A DNA stretch of 64,000 nucleotides from Maratus speciosus (GCA_963932465.1 OZ010795.1:19403197-19467196), one strand, 5' to 3'; positions 1-13,689 are shown, numbered from the stretch's first letter. A program made the numbers and translations. The notes: generated from the sequence alone by a model not told the origin.

Positions 1-479
1 CGAAGATCACGATTTCTTTTTCTCAACCAATTGACGAAATTAGAGATTATTTTCACAATCGAATGATGAAATTTTTAGTACCGTGACAAACCTAAGAAAG
101 CTATGATTTTTTTTGTACAGAATTGTCGAAATTCGTGATTTAAAAAAAAGTTTAAAAGTTGATTTCAAAAGTTGCAGAATTCGGCAAATTTTAAAAATAT
201 ATTCGCGGAAAAGTCACATCTGGATTCCTGAATTTGGCTTTAAAAAATAATTGCCAGGGTGGAGAGCTGAAAATATAGGAAAAAATAGGAAATATAGGAA
301 AAATAGGAACTTTTTCAAATTTATAGGAATTATAGGAAATATAGGAGCGCTGCTAGGCCTGAAAATGGCCATAATTTAAGTATATAAAGTAGAATTTACT
401 ATCAGTCAAAAATATGTCCAAGACTGATATCAGTCCTGAGACTGAAGGTCTTGCAACCATGACTATTACTTTCTTTTGG
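1..479. repeat. AT-rich DNA with a short ATAGGAAA-type direct repeat
   Basis: At about 262-345 the motif ATAGGAA(A) recurs several times with slightly varying spacing, which looks like a degenerate minisatellite. The rest is AT-rich and I see no gene in it. The BEL/Pao remnant begins immediately downstream, so this may be part of the same dead element. Confidence 0.4.
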
Positions 480-940
480 ATTAGAGGAGAGTTAGAAAGA
501 TTTAAAATGTTTGTCAGAAACCGGATAAAGAAATCAGAATTCTGAGTGATCCATTAAATTGGTTTCACTGGCCTGGAAAAGGTAATTCTGCCAATCTAGT
601 TACTAGAGGTTTGAAAGTTTCAGAGTCGAAAAATAACCATCTTTGGTGGGAAGGTCCCCAGTGGTTAAAGCACGACAGATCTTTTTGGCCAAAATTGGAT
701 AATGCATTCGATAAATTAGACTAAATCCTCTATCCTAAATTTTAAAGAACTAGTAACATCTGCCACGCAATTTGAGGCAGTTAGGAATTCACGTCCGTTG
801 ACACCCTTGTCTGCAGATGTTAATGATCTCACAACCACTGACACCTGGTCACTTCCTTATTGGAGGTCCTCTTTTGAATGTTTCTGAAATAATGCTGATC
901 TAGACTCTTTACCTTTTCTTCTAGATGGACGTTCAATTTG
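480..940 (+). pseudogene. BEL/Pao retrotransposon pol remnant (RNase H/integrase linker and integrase C-terminus)
   Basis: Plus-strand translation in shifting frames gives pieces typical of BEL/Pao Pol. From about 489 comes ELERFKMFVRNR, then near 550-720 a stretch with NWFHW/CPGK, LVTRGLKVSE and LWWEGPQWL, which is the conserved linker between RNase H and integrase. At 838-890 LTPGHFLIGGPLLN follows, the conserved block near the integrase C-terminus. The integrase core that should lie between these blocks (several hundred residues) is missing, and stops and frameshifts interrupt the rest, so this is a deleted, dead copy. No LTR could be delimited. Family assignment is from recognised motifs; the reading of the deletion is inference from the short distance between the blocks. 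Confidence 0.75.
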
Positions 941-2676
941 ATAGGTTCTATGCCACTAAGTACAAAAAAAATCTAAGAGTTATATTAAAACAGCAACTGC
1001 TCCTTTAAAAAAAATTAAATACTGTTTACCATTATAACAAGTCTTATAAACCACCTCATATGATTGTATGTATCCATAAAAGGCTACATGTGAGAAATGA
1101 AAAAAAAAAAATTTAAATTCGTAAAATAGAAAAGAACAAAAATGCAAATGATGTGACTTTAATTCGTGGATAGACTTTCTAAGATGAAGTGAACCTGACA
1201 AATCGTATGAATTCTAATTTTCCTAAAAATAAGTTTTATAGATATCTTGACACCTACACCTATCCTGATAAAATTACTGTACATTTGTAAAACTGTACAC
1301 TCATCCTATGTATGTAAAACATACACAAGCACACAAAAGTCATGACTGTATTGAACGAAGGTGAATTTTATTTAATTATTATCAAAACTGAATCATATGA
1401 AGTGAAAGTGTAAATATGTGTTTGCTTGAAGTACCAGGTTAAACATGAAATCGTAACAAATGTGTACATGAGCTGAAATTTTTTTTATACGATACGAGTT
1501 AGTGTCTATTTATCTGACCCTAGTAAGTCAGCGTGAAAAGCGCGAGCTAGCGCAAGACTGGCAAATACATAATGGTGGTTTTATGAAAAAAGATGAACGC
1601 GATAAATTACACGAAGTGTTAAAGTAATGTAAAAATGTTAAGCGTATGAATCATGTAAGTAAACATATTCCATTTCTGATTGAGTCAGCGGCCAACTCAC
1701 TCAACCAAAAATGGAAATATACACTTCAGACATTGTGCTACCCCTAGGAAAATAGCGCAATGAACGAAGAAACTTACACGAAACATGAAACTATTATTAA
1801 AAATTTAACCTCACTAAATGATTAAAAAAATCACACCTACACGCTATTGACAAGCATACAGTTATTGAACGACTGATATAAAAATGTTTACAACATATGT
1901 TATTCTTTTTTTTTTTTTTTTTTTTATGCAGCAGAAAAAGAAAATAAGAGAAAAAGAACACTTTTTTTTAAATTTTATTTTTAGTAATGATGACTCGAGC
2001 TGTAATTAAAATGTCCAAGCAAAAACAGAAAAAAGGTGGAGATTTGTTTTCCCTCAACATAATCACTGCAAATTCTTGTAATTTAGACACATTTTAACAG
2101 GTATTTACGTAATAAATTAAACATAATTGCATGTATGATTATTTTCTTTTTGTAATTTAGAAAAAAAAAACTAACTATAAATGTTTAGGTTTATTGAATC
2201 TAAAAAGAGAATGGAAGGCAGTTTGTTAAAATTATAAATTCAAATATGTCTGATGAACTTGTGTGAAGTACAGTGATTAATTTTTCAAAACAAGTATTAT
2301 TCTGGGATGTCTGATTGTTTAAGATTTCAACTCTCTTTTATGCGAGAAGAAAACTTCTCTATGCTAAATACATCCACAGGTAATGTGTAAAAATAAACTA
2401 TAAAAATGTACAACTCTATTACAAAAATGCACAAGATATTACAAAAATGTAAGTGCAGCTGCTGTTAAAGTATGAGTTTATATTGCTTCTGAGCACCCAA
2501 CTTCTCAGCTATAAGGCACAAGATTAACTCCAAGTCCAGGTGCCTTGTTTACTGTCATAAAATAGAAGCCTACACTTGAAGGATTTTAAATCAATAGTTA
2601 ATTTTGTAACTACCAGCTTGTACTGTCCCCAGACAACACTGCTTGTTTCCATGATTTGTAGCGTTTTAAACATTTA
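941..2676. other. No gene seen
   Basis: AT-rich, stop-rich sequence with a T run near 1908-1925 and another A/T-rich patch near 2160. No conserved coding motif, tRNA-like fold or clear terminal repeat was recognised. Confidence 0.5.
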
Positions 2677-3105
2677 AACAAGTTGGAAATTGCTCGTTAA
2701 ACGTGGCCAATGGGGAGCGTTCGTACTATAACTAGTTTTACTTTTTTCACAGCATAGTGTACTGAATGTATATTTTAGTGCACTTCCTAAGTGCATATCC
2801 ATTTCATTCTGTTCGAAAGGCTGTCCCATCATTAAAATGCACTTGCAATAATTTTTTTCCTCATTGGCTGTAATGTAACGGAAAACTTTTGACTGTCCCT
2901 GTCATTAAACTGCACATTCGATTTTCATAAAATTTGAAATGACTCGACAAAATTTCGCAACAATCCTATATTTAAAATTTCAGACCATTCGGTTGGGTAG
3001 TTTTTCCTCTGTTATAGGGGGACTGACGGACAGACAGACAGACGGACGGACTGAACGACGACTATAGGTGCTACGTATTTATATAATTACGAACGTACCT
3101 AAAAA
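2677..3105 (+). repeat. Single-arm copy of the 62.4-63.9 kb inverted-repeat family
   Basis: Starts AACAAGTTGGAAATTGCTCG and ends near GGTGCTACGTATTTATATAA after a GACGGACAGACAGACAGAC tract. The same order of blocks makes up the left arm of the palindrome at 62378-63865. This copy has only one of the 175-bp internal units (ACATCATTAAAATGCACTTGC onward) and no second arm, so it shows the basic monomer of the family. Confidence 0.7.
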
Positions 3106-3429
3106 CAAAATTTCTAACAGCTAAGAAACAAGACTATCTAAGGCCCCAGGCAAGCATCATTCTGGGACTCCCCTTCTATATATCCTAGAAATTGTTTGTG
3201 AATTATACTTAAGTGATTGGTAATAAACTTTATATATACATAAATTTTGTACCATGTACTATTACTGTTGACATCTACATACTGGGCATCACAAGATAGA
3301 TGGTGACAACTTAAAAACAATACCAGCAAAAAAATGAGTAAGAAGCCAGTAGAAATGAGTCGGATGTGGCAATCCCAAAACATTCCTCTATCTCATGCAT
3401 GTTAACATTTCCTGAAAAATAAAGCATAT

Positions 3430-3870
3430 CAGTGCCACCGGTGAGGTGATTTATGCCAAAATCTAATCAGCAAAAACTTATGTCAAGTTGTCGCTGAATC
3501 TGAAGTTTGATGAAAATCCACGCATTAGTTTTTGAAGTAGAACTAGTGCGGAAATCGTAAAAAAATCTACATAGCAGAGTCACCTGTTGGGCGATTTACG
3601 CCAAAAAGTAATCAGCACCAGTTTATATTAGAAACTCACTGAACGTAAAGTTTTATTAAATTCCGTTCATTAATTCTGGAGATAGAGCGCCCACAAAATT
3701 TGTGTCACACACAGACAGACATTTTGGAAAACCTTTTTTTCGGGTTCTCTGACCAACAAAACGTGTCAATCCGTCGAAAATTTTCACGAATCCAATACTT
3801 GCTTCTTGTAAAGATAGAAGAAAGTAAAAAGTCTTGGTTGACGGGAGTATGCTTGTAAACTTAATTCTGA
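3430..3870 (+). repeat. Diverged direct repeats ending in an ACAGACAGAC tract
   Basis: Two related segments of about 150 bp (3434-3580 and 3580-3705) share the order of a CACCKGT start, GATTTAYGCCAAAA, AATCAGCA and an AAGTTTKAT block. They lead into CACACAGACAGACATTTTGG and a block ending AGAAGAAAGTAAAAAG. Repeats of this general build are familiar in arthropod DNA; that comparison is from memory. The opposite-strand open frame across this stretch is treated as chance. Confidence 0.45.
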
Positions 3871-4420
3871 TGACCACCTCAAATGGAGAGCCTGGGGCAG
3901 CTGCCCCGCATGCTCCTGCTTGAGTCAGGCCCAGATCGTTGAAATGTGCAATGAAATATAACATTTCATGGCAGTGTACACTGCATATTTACGCATTTAC
4001 TTGTGCGAGGAGATCTACGTTATCAAGGTGGCAAGACACCCATATTCATCCATACACACCACCCTATATAAGTATACTTCCATGAAAAGATAGACTGAAT
4101 CTCATGTGGCATTTAACCGGTTTCTGTTTCTCTCCACTCTTCAACACAACTGTGACACCCTACCTTCGTTTCCTCCAACGTTGTGTGTCGTCGATACCCA
4201 TGTCTTTCTCCCGTTTAAAACCTCAGCATAGAAGTCAGCACTTTAACGCCGTTGAGTGCATGCATGTGTATAGAGGCAGGTAAATATACATGTAAATTGC
4301 TCCCCACGAAATTAAATGTGTAGTTTATGTAAGTTGCCGCCATGAAAAGTTTTACTCATTGCACATAAAGATCCCCAGATTTCACTGTGTTGTATCCGTC
4401 ATCCACTATCAGAGATTGAC

Positions 4421-4591
4421 TATACTCCCTGTAGAAAAAATTGGCTTTTCAAGGACAAACGTTCTCTTTCCATTATCCCTTCGTTGCTCATTCGTCGGCC
4501 CTTATCTTAGGTTAGTAACTAGGGTAACGAAGAGAAAAATGAAAAGACGACGTTTGTCCTTGAAAAGCCGATTTTTCCTACAGGGAGTATA
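4421..4591. mobile_element. Short hairpin MITE with TA duplication
   Basis: The element reads TATACTCCCTGTAGAAAAA inward from the left and the same from the right on the opposite strand, with inverted arms of about 60-70 bp (CTTTTCAAGGACAAACGT is shared). TA flanks both ends (4421-4422 and 4590-4591). At about 167 bp, with a TA duplication and no coding capacity, it fits a Tc1/mariner- or pogo-type MITE. Confidence 0.65.
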
Positions 4592-4992
4592 ATGTAGGGG
4601 AATGAGGGACAGCTGCGCTCCCTTTGTGGAAGGCCAAATAAGCATAATCAGGATTTTCTTTAAGAGGATGCAAAATGGTTGAAATTGGAAAAAGTGACCA
4701 AAAGTTTGGTCCCCCTGTTCCAAATTTTATGATAGGATGACAAATAGCTAAGAGTGACTAGACACGTGTATTGACACTTCAAGGGGTATGAGTCCTTATA
4801 TTCTTTTTTTTTTTTTCCTTTTAAGTCGTGCATTTTATCAACACTTAAATTTGTGAGCTTCGTACTAGTCCCTGCAACATAATTCTAGAACAATTTGTGA
4901 AGATAGATATAAGGGTGGCCCCAGAATAATGCTTGGCCCGGAGCCCTAGACAATTGAAGTCGGGCCCTGTCCACTATGAAATGATATACTAT

Positions 4993-5175
4993 TAGACCGG
5001 GAGATGGCAGCACAAGACAATCACTTCATCGAGTTCATGGCGGAATTTCCAGATTGACGAAATTGGTCTGCCAAGTCATATCCTGGTGGAAAACATCTGA
5101 AAACCCGATTTTAACGGTTGACTCGTAAGTTTAACATTGTGTTTTCCTGCACCCAAAGGTATGAAAACTGGAGGG
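4993..5175 (+). repeat. Fragment of the foldback family at 26565-27368
   Basis: Blocks GGCAGCACAAGACAATCAC, TCATCGAGTTCATGGCGGAA, GGTGGAAAACATCTGAAAAC, GTTGACTCGTAAGTTTAAC and CACCCAAAGGTATGAAAAC recur in the same order in the arms of the element at 26565-27368. This copy represents one arm only, with point differences. Confidence 0.65.
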
Positions 5176-5396
5176 CTGGGAAAAAAAAGTGGTATTGGAA
5201 AAAAAAAAAAAAGCCTCTGCCTTACATGAGTTTTTTACACTGTGTGCAAATAGCAAAAGCAGTCTTCAGAAAACCACATGTGCTGTTAAAAATCAATTAG
5301 TCTATATTACAACACACACTATAATTTCTATTTCAAATTGATCTGGTTTTAAATTGAATAATTTAAAACTGGTTTGTTTGATTCAAAATTGTGTAA
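5176..5396. other. No gene seen
   Basis: AT-rich spacer between repeat copies, with A runs near 5182 and 5200. No feature recognised. Confidence 0.5.
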
Positions 5397-5678
5397 TACA
5401 GTGAAATGCGTTTAACACGAAAACGTTTAACATGAAAAATCGGTTAACACGAAATGATAGAGCGGCCCGGACAGTATACTATGCAATTTAATGCTTTTTT
5501 TTTTTTTTTTTTTTTTTCTAACACGAAACAAAAATTGTTTAACACGAAAAAAATTCACTTTCGAGCTAGTTAGTTTGAGTTGAAAATGGTGTATTTTGTG
5601 TTAAAACCACTGCATTTTGGGTGAAAATCATTGAATTTCTGTTTTTTATAAATTAGCTTATGTTTATAAATTATCTCT

Positions 5679-5990
5679 ATGAGCGCAGTGGCTGAGAAAT
5701 CGGTGCGAAAACAAACTGCTATTTCGCTTCAAATGAAGAGGAAGCTGCTTAATGCAAGTTGATGAAAAAGAGGGACGAAAACAGAAATCTGCAAAGAGTT
5801 TTGCATTGCCAATTCTACTTTATACACAATAATAAAAAACAAGGATCCCATTACGTTAAGGTTTGAGCGCAGTATGTTTAAGCCAGAGAGAAAACGTTTG
5901 AAAACTGCTAAGCACGAAGATTTAGAGACAGCTTTGCTTATTGGGTTCAAACAAGCTAGATCTCAGAATGCTGAAAAAGACACTTAAAAA
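5679..5990 (+). pseudogene. Decayed Tigger/pogo transposase N-terminus (CENP-B-type DNA-binding region)
   Basis: From ATG at 5679 the plus strand reads MSAVAEKSVRKQTAISLQMK and then, after a stop and a frame change, TEICKEF, NSTLYTIIKNKD and later KPERKRLKTAKHEDLETALL followed by FKQARSQN. These are the first helix-turn-helix and the start of the second DNA-binding domain of Tigger-type transposases. The reading ends near 5970. The catalytic DDE domain is absent; only about 215 bp separate the end of the reading from the right terminal repeat. At least one in-frame stop and one frameshift are visible, so it is dead. The opposite-strand open frame at the same place is a shadow. Confidence 0.75.
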
Positions 5991-6276
5991 AGAGATATCT
6001 GACTTTTTTCCAAAAAATACAATATTTCTTTACTTGCTTTTTATCCTAATGGATGCAACTTACTAGTAGTTTAACAGGAAATCGAAATAAATTTGACGGC
6101 GTCGAAAATATCTGTAAGTTTTGTTCTTTTTTTACGGATCTCTTAAGGCGAAATTCTTCTAACATGAAACATTTTTTTGGTCCCCTTAGTTTCGTGTTAA
6201 ACGCAAGTAGTGTGATTATGAGAGTTATGCGCCCCCTGCACGCCTGCACGGGTGAAGGTCAAATGAAGGTCATGCA

Positions 6277-6395
6277 TTATCGTCTTAGAGTACGATAACG
6301 TAAGTAGAGAATGATAAGCGAAAGGGATAACAGAAGTGCAGTGCGATAAGCGAAGGGGGAGATAAGAGAATGTTGATAAGGATTTTTTGAGATAA
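6277..6395 (-). promoter_or_regulatory. Terminal GATAA/TTATC motif array, left end
   Basis: Mirror of the array at 21043-21161: about eight GATAA motifs in roughly 120 bp, mostly spaced 10-20 bp and mostly in one orientation, starting about 70 bp from the element end. They could be transposase-binding subterminal repeats or GATA-factor sites; the sequence alone does not decide. Confidence 0.5.
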
Positions 6396-6513
6396 AAGTT
6401 TTTTAGCGTAGGATAGCATTTTTTAGTGAGAGAAAGATTACTTTTTAATGAAAAGTTTTCCCGGAAGTTTTATTTTTAAAACAAATGACGTTTAGTCAAT
6501 AAATTTTAGGGGG

Positions 6514-6547
<34 letters not shown>

Positions 6548-7139
6548 GTGACCCACCATGACCAACCCGTTTTGTTTAATTTAGAATTCCATCGGAACAG
6601 CATTTAATATTAAAAGAATAATGCTACTTTGATAAATTTCACATGTATTATATATCAGTTTCATATGTATTTAGGGGAAGGATTTTTCAGCGGGGTGATT
6701 CTTATCGCCAGGAAATTGTAGGACAATAGCGCGCGTTAGGTTCAGTGATAAAAGTCGAGTCTTTAAATGAATTTATATTTGAGAATCTCATCTACCGATG
6801 TTTATAAACAAATGGAATTATTTTAGGGCATGTTTTCTAATTTTTATAGTGCATATTTTTTAAGGAACAAAATTTAACACACTGTTCTAAATTTTCGCAT
6901 TAATGTTTTAGAGAATATTTTTGCAAAGAACATTTTAGCATTAAATAAAAGAAAAATAACTTTATAAATGTAATTTAAAAAATTGATTTTTTATGTTTTC
7001 TCCAAGTTTTTTTAAACACGTTTTTAGATAATAAATATATTTTTATAACACGTACCCTATTGAAATTCTTATATCAATTATTAATAGCATTGAAATAAAA
7101 ATAAAAGCATACATTATTGAAATAATAAATCAATTTAAA

Positions 7140-7615
7140 TAATAATAATAATAATAATGTTACGTTTAGCTCAAAAGTAACTGTAAGAAAGTTACGCATA
7201 GTTTTCTATAGGACAATATTTTTCTTTTCACACATACTAATTAAATTCTACTATCAATATTAATAGCATTTAAATAAAAATAAAAGCACACATTTTTGAA
7301 ATAATAAGAAGATTAAATAATAATAGCATATACTATTAGGATAATAACGTCATTACAATAATGATAAAAGAAATGTTACGCTGCGTTCAAAAGTAACTAT
7401 AAGAAAGTTTCGCATAGTTTTCTATAGGACAATCTTTTTCTTTTCACACATACTAATTAAATTCTACTATCAATATTAATAGCATTTAAATAAAAATAAA
7501 AGCATACGTTATTAAAATAATAAGAGGATTAAAATAATAATAGAATATACTGTTAGGATAATAATGTCATTACAATAATAATTAAAGAAATGTTACAGTG
7601 AATTCTAAAGTAACG
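7140..7615. repeat. Tandem repeat of about 230 bp within the left arm, mirrored at about 19850-20305
   Basis: The blocks TAAGAAAGTT-CGCATAGTTTTCTATAGGAC, CTACTATCAATATTAATAGC and TTAGGATAATAA recur about every 230 bp, roughly two and a half times. The reverse complement of the same array sits in the right arm, so the tandem array existed before the palindrome formed or was converted across arms. Confidence 0.7.
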
Positions 7616-8289
7616 CATAGTTTTCTGTAGGATAAAATATTATTGCATTTAATGAAATTTTAAAACTTTTATGTGAGGACCTGATTCTGTTAGACTTCAA
7701 CTTGAAGGGGGGAAAAGCATCACAATTTATATAGCAAAAATCTTGACTTCGAGTCAGCGAACTTGAATCTTTTTTTGATAATGCATTGTGGATTGTGGAT
7801 AGAAGAATGTACTCTATCCACATACTAAGTAATTTAATGCATTTTCTAGAAAATTGACTTAAAGGAAATTTTACAAAATAAATTTTTAGCATAAATATCG
7901 AGAAAATAAAAATACTCTGTTTAAATTTGTTACCCTTTGCATAGGAGAGAGTTTTTTATTAGTAATATGTAATTTTTCAAACAGTGAGTTAAAGATTTTC
8001 AGTGTCTCCTTTCAATTTAGGGGAGTAAACCACATGAGTTCGTATGATAATTTTGACTCACTCAAGTTTAGGGACTGTTTGCTGTCAAAGTGAGGATATG
8101 TGATAAGAGTATTTCCAATTGTTAAAGAATAATTAAAAGCACTTTCTCGTAACTTCAAGTTTTCATTAATTTTAGAATGATAACATTAATTTTCTCATAA
8201 ACACATATTAGTTCATTTAACGCAAATTAGTTTGCTTAAACATTTTTAAATTTTATTCACCCACACTACCTCTTTTTCAACATATTAAA

Positions 8290-8690
8290 CAATCACTCAA
8301 AATTCAAAACTTGCTACTTATTGAAAGAAATATATTTAACAAGGAATTTGTTTAAATATCGAAAGAAAAAAAAATATTCGTTTAACTGCTATCGTAACTA
8401 ACCAATACGTGCGTGTGAATTACTAATAATATATAAGGATAGGGAAATTTATGAAATGGGAAATAAATAATAATAATTGTGTATACTAAAATTAGTGCAT
8501 TCAAAACTTGCTACATATTGAAAGAAATATATTAATAAGGAATTTGTTTAAATATCGAACGAAAAAAATATATTGATTTGACTGCTATTGTAACTAAACA
8601 ATACGTGCGTGTGAATTACTAATAACATGTAGGGATAGGGAAATTTATGAAATGGAAAATAAATAATAATAAGAGTGCATACTAAAAAAA
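8290..8690. repeat. Tandem repeat of about 200 bp, two units, mirrored at about 18780-19160
   Basis: Two units start TTCAAAACTTGCTAC and contain CAATACGTGCGTGTGAATTA and GATAGGGAAATTTATGAAAT. Both units are present, inverted, in the right arm. Confidence 0.7.
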
Positions 8691-11474
8691 ATCATTTTTA
8701 AAACTAAACAACATCCATTTAGGATAAAATCTATAATTTTTGAAATAAACTAACACAAGTTTCAAATGATATGTAAAACATGTTAAGAACTTTTAACTCT
8801 TTACTCTATTTGCATATGGGTTTAATAAATGAATCTTATATTTTATGAAAATAAAAAGAAAATAGAGATTTAATCACTTATGCTTTATTTAGTAGAATCT
8901 GATGTTAACAAAGGTTTTAATTTATTTCTAAAGTTTAGACAGCACACACATTCAACGTTCAACCAATTAAAGCGAAAAATAAATTTTATGTGAGTGAATG
9001 AGCTTAGAGTTAGATAATATATGAATTATTTAAAAATACAATCATGCATAAATAGCTTTTATCATTTGTTACAAAACTTATTAAAATCTTTAATTTGTTA
9101 ATACCCTAAAAAACGACCAAACTTTTAAATTATTCAAATATATATATATATATATATATCATCTAAATTACTTTTAACATAATAACTTTATGCTTATCAT
9201 TTTTAACAAATTAGCATAACCTACATTTTAAGTTTTTGATTAGGTTCGATAAACTAAAATGTATATGCTATAACAGCTATGAACTAAATGCATAAGAAAA
9301 AAATTAGAATACACATACGCTTTATATATTATTAAATTAAAAACATATAAATTATACTCACGTTATACGGATACATCTGCAAACATGTCTATTTCTCCAG
9401 GTTACTTGAAGAAGAATGCTTGATAAGTTCTTATCTGATGATGCTTCAAATCACTAGCAAGTTCAGACATAAGATATGATTCATTGATGGATTATCGTCA
9501 CCAACAGATGACGTCACTGAGAACTTAGTATAATTCGCACACAGTGTAATCTATCATTAACTTCATGCATTATCATTTAATAAATATATTTTTTAATTAA
9601 TTTAATTTCAATTCATATATTTGCGAATTTACTATTATTTATAGAATTTTGTTCTTCTTAGTTTTGTTATTTCAAATATGCTCATATTTGTATCTAAAAC
9701 CCCATGCAAAGCATCTATGTGTGAACTTTTTTGACATACACTTTGAAATAGAGATCTAGTTCAAATTTTGCTAAGTTAACACGTTACGTAATAGAGGTTA
9801 CGTGATATCCTATCCAATCACACTATCTAGGCAAGTTTTGCTATTTTGGAATTATCCAAATTAGTTACCAGGCTTCTCATTTTATAATAACTACACTAAC
9901 CATTAGTCTTATTGTTTAGTCATATAAATATAATTTCTATCGTTTTTGATTTTCAGTTACTTACTAGCATATAAACACCTTATACGTATGCTATATTAAT
10001 TCTGATATAGTTTAGGGCATACAAATTTTATCTAATTTCCCAGAGTAGATTTAACTATATTCGCTAACTTCCATATAAATATATTTAACATCGATCATAT
10101 TACGTAATAGAATTTTTCCAATGTTTCTAGAAGTAGTAGGTATTTAATTTATGATTAATTACATGTGAACTTTTAACTGAAATTAAGTGAACACTTTTCA
10201 GGAATACCCTATGATATTTTACATATCAAATTTCAAAACTACCACTTTATATATTAACTATATGCTATTTACTCTTTTTGCTCAAGTTAACTTTGCTATT
10301 TGACAGAAAATTCTTCAATCATCAAGCGATTCAACCTTCTCATTTTCAAAGTTATTTATATAACATACTAACTATATATCACACATAAACATTAACATAT
10401 TAAGAATACAATAGAAAATTAAATATATACTGAATGAAAATTTCAAACATGATTTAATATAATTAAACACAACAACAAACTGGAAATTAAGAGATTAATG
10501 AAATATATATTTGATAATAAAAATGAATTTCAATTATTACATAAAAATTTTACCACCAAACAAAAATACATAAATCGATAAAAGTATTATTCCAAAGTTT
10601 ACAAAAAGCTTAGAAATATTTTCAATTTTTCAAAAAGATTGTATTTCCAAGATATCAAAGAAAAATTAACTATCAATGAACGAATACCACCTAACATGCA
10701 TATACTATTCCACTAACATACAACAAAAACACTTTTTGGTAGCCAAATTTGGCGATATTTCGACATGTGTAGCCAAACTAATGAGAATGTAAGACTATTC
10801 TTAGTACACAATTTTAGCAATATATAAGCAATGGACTCAACTTAACTTTACCATTTATCATATAAATTGTCTAATCACCTAACGATTTGAACTTCTCATT
10901 TTCAAAGTTATGTTGAATTTATAAGTAATTATCAAATAAATATTTTATATATATATTTTACACAAGTATTAAATAAAATTAAATAACTAATTATCTATAA
11001 CTTAACGTTGAATAAAAATTCCAAAAAAACATTTAAAATAATTAATCACTTAAAATAATAATAAAAAACAAACATAAAAATAATGAACGATCAATATATA
11101 TCTATCTATATATCATATAAGTTTTAAAAAAATAATAAAACTTAATAAAAAATAATAAAGCTTAATAAAAAAGTTTTGAAAAATAATTAAAAGTTAATAA
11201 AAAAAAACTTTCAAATATTACAATTAAAAAAAAATTATAATTTGATAAAACCATTCACAAAAAAATTACAAATTATCAAAAATTTAATATATATTTATAT
11301 ATATATTTGCAAGTCAAGAAATTTTAATACATATGTATATATATGTACAAACATATATGTATATTATGTTTTGAAAAAAAAAATTACAAGTCTTTAAGAA
11401 AGTTATGAAAAAATTGCAAATTAAAACAAAGTTTAAAAAAAGAATCATTAGTTAAAAAATATATGTACACACAA

Positions 11475-11508
<34 letters not shown>

Positions 11509-13689
11509 GTGTGTGTCTGTGTGTACTTACACATATATGCATATATATATATATTATATGTAAATTATTTATATATGTTTCTATTTTTCAATATTTCTGT
11601 TTTAACTTTTAAATGAATTCATTTCACTATCCAATTACTTATCCTAGTGACCGTTTATTTACCCATCAACAAATCAACCAACCAACTGATTTCCATAGTA
11701 ACCATCCGTTTAACCTAACAACAATTTACCATTTATATGCAAATATTTTAAGAAACTATGAAATACATTATAAATCGGATAAAAAACAAACAGAGAAAAT
11801 CAAATAGTTTATGTCTTAATTTGAATTATTCCTTTACTTATGTAAGTTAAGATTTGGAAATAACTTATATAAAGTTACTATGCTAACTTGTGTTATCAAT
11901 ATACTAACTTAATAATTTTTATAGGTTTAATATGATAAAGAACGCGTCTTGTAATCTCACAACTATATCCAGCTAACTTTAAATTGTACTATTAAAAATT
12001 ATGCTTAGAATTCACATATGTTATTTAAATCCTTCAAATCATAGAACGTAAAAAAAACTTACAAATTATACATAAATAAGCTGTTCTTACCTAAAAATCC
12101 ACCATACTTCTATACTCAACTTGCGCGAAATAAAACCCAACCTTCTGCTATGTTTGCCACGAAGGGAAAGAATGATAACGCATCTTTTATCTGGTAAAAC
12201 CCAAGACCACATGATCACCCTTATCTATGACGTCACTGATGAATCATACTGATAAGGAGTAGATAATTTTTTTAAATTACTATGTTAGATTTTGCAATTA
12301 AAAGCTCTAATTCCTAATTACAATTAACACATCTCATATAATTATTTTTTTTAATAATTAAAATAATAATTTAGTTAGTCTATTACAAATAATTATTTTT
12401 AGTTATATTATTTAAAAACATTCATATGAAATCATATATAGCAATTTTAAGACATTAATTTATATCATTTTATACTTAAGTAAAACATTCTCACCTAAAA
12501 ATCCAACACACCACTATACCTAACATAGGTGAAATAAAAATCGACCTAGTACCATGCTTTCCGCAGAAGAAATGATTAATAATGAAAGCGCTTATCTACT
12601 AAGCTAAGATCACGTGATACTTATTGCTATCTAAGGTCAGAGCGCTTATCTAATCTATGATGTCATGGGAAATCCCCAGTCATGCTCATTTGTGTTGCCA
12701 ATTCTCACAATACAAATATTTTCTGATAATAGCGTTGCCACTTTTCCATAAAAATAGCTTATCAACTCTCTTACCTCAAAACAGATCTTATCAATTTGTG
12801 TTTATCCATGACGTCATCATAAAAAAAACTTTAATCAAATTATTAATATCTTTCATAAGTTTGTAATATAAGTAATTTGTAATATTTTTCTGCTAACTAG
12901 GTTTATAAGTATTCCGACATAAAAATCTCTTTTATAGATTAACTATGAAAATCAATTGTCTTGTCAACCCGTTTACTATTTTCAGTTCAACTTAGTGTCA
13001 TGAAATATATCAGCAAAGCTTAAAATTATACTTTTCAGTTATCTTACTATTGTAAATTATTGCTTTTGAAATCTATTAAAATTTGAAAAATTATTAAATA
13101 CTCTAACATTATAATTTCACATTCATTTCACAATATAAATACACAAAATTATACTTACCTAGAATCAAGCACTTGACTGGAGCAAAAACACGTCCTTTTT
13201 CTAAGCTTCCCTAGCGAGAACTGATTGATAACATGCTTGCTTGCTTATCACTTCGAAAATCGTGTCACGTCACATATCACATGATAGATTGTTGATAAGA
13301 TAAGGTTAGCTGATAAGAACTTATACTATCATGCATTTACCTCTCAGACTTTGCTTGAAACGGTTGAGTTTGACCTCTCAAAATATTTTTAATAGCTGAG
13401 TTAGATGATAAAGTTTATTAATTAGTTCATTTGAATTAATTATTTTTAATAGACTAATTGAAATATTCTAAAAACAATTAGAGAGTGTGTTCATTACAAA
13501 GTTTGAGTTTTCATCTACCTTAGTCATTAAAATTTTTACACTTGTCATCATTTCTTTTGAGTTAAATGATTCTACATTTCGGTTAAATATAACTAAGTTT
13601 ATATTTAGTATACACCTAGATAAAAATCTCCTTTTCAAACGTTTAAAAGTCTTTAATTAAACTCAAATCTTTAATTAATCTTTAATTAA

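Larger units (their letters stand above)
3130..4967. mobile_element. Candidate hAT-type element with degenerate inverted ends
   Basis: The right end, read on the minus strand, starts CAGGGCCCGACTTCAATTG and continues through GGGCCAAGCATTATTCTGGGG. A matching inverted block lies at about 3138-3200 (GGCCCCAGGCAAGCATCATT...). CAGGGCC-type ends are usual for hAT elements. The extreme left terminus is eroded and I cannot confirm an 8-bp duplication, so the two ends might instead be independent copies. The interior holds other repeats and no transposase that I recognise. Confidence 0.35.
6206..13689 (+). repeat. Left arm of the giant palindrome
   Basis: The arm runs from AGTAGTGTG at its outer end to CTTTAATTAA at 13680-13689. 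It is extremely AT-rich. It contains internal tandem repeats (7140-7615, 8290-8690), a TA microsatellite near 9140, a CA microsatellite near 11475 and several cassettes with GATAA and TGACGTCA motifs near 9360-9540, 12085-12260, 12490-12680 and 13160-13330. Short open frames here have no partner in the other arm beyond reverse-complement identity and no domain. Confidence 0.9.

Noticed and set aside
3656..3964. 102-codon minus-strand open frame
   Set aside because: It covers a non-coding repeat with an ACAGACAGAC tract and a hAT-like end; the predicted residues show no known domain.
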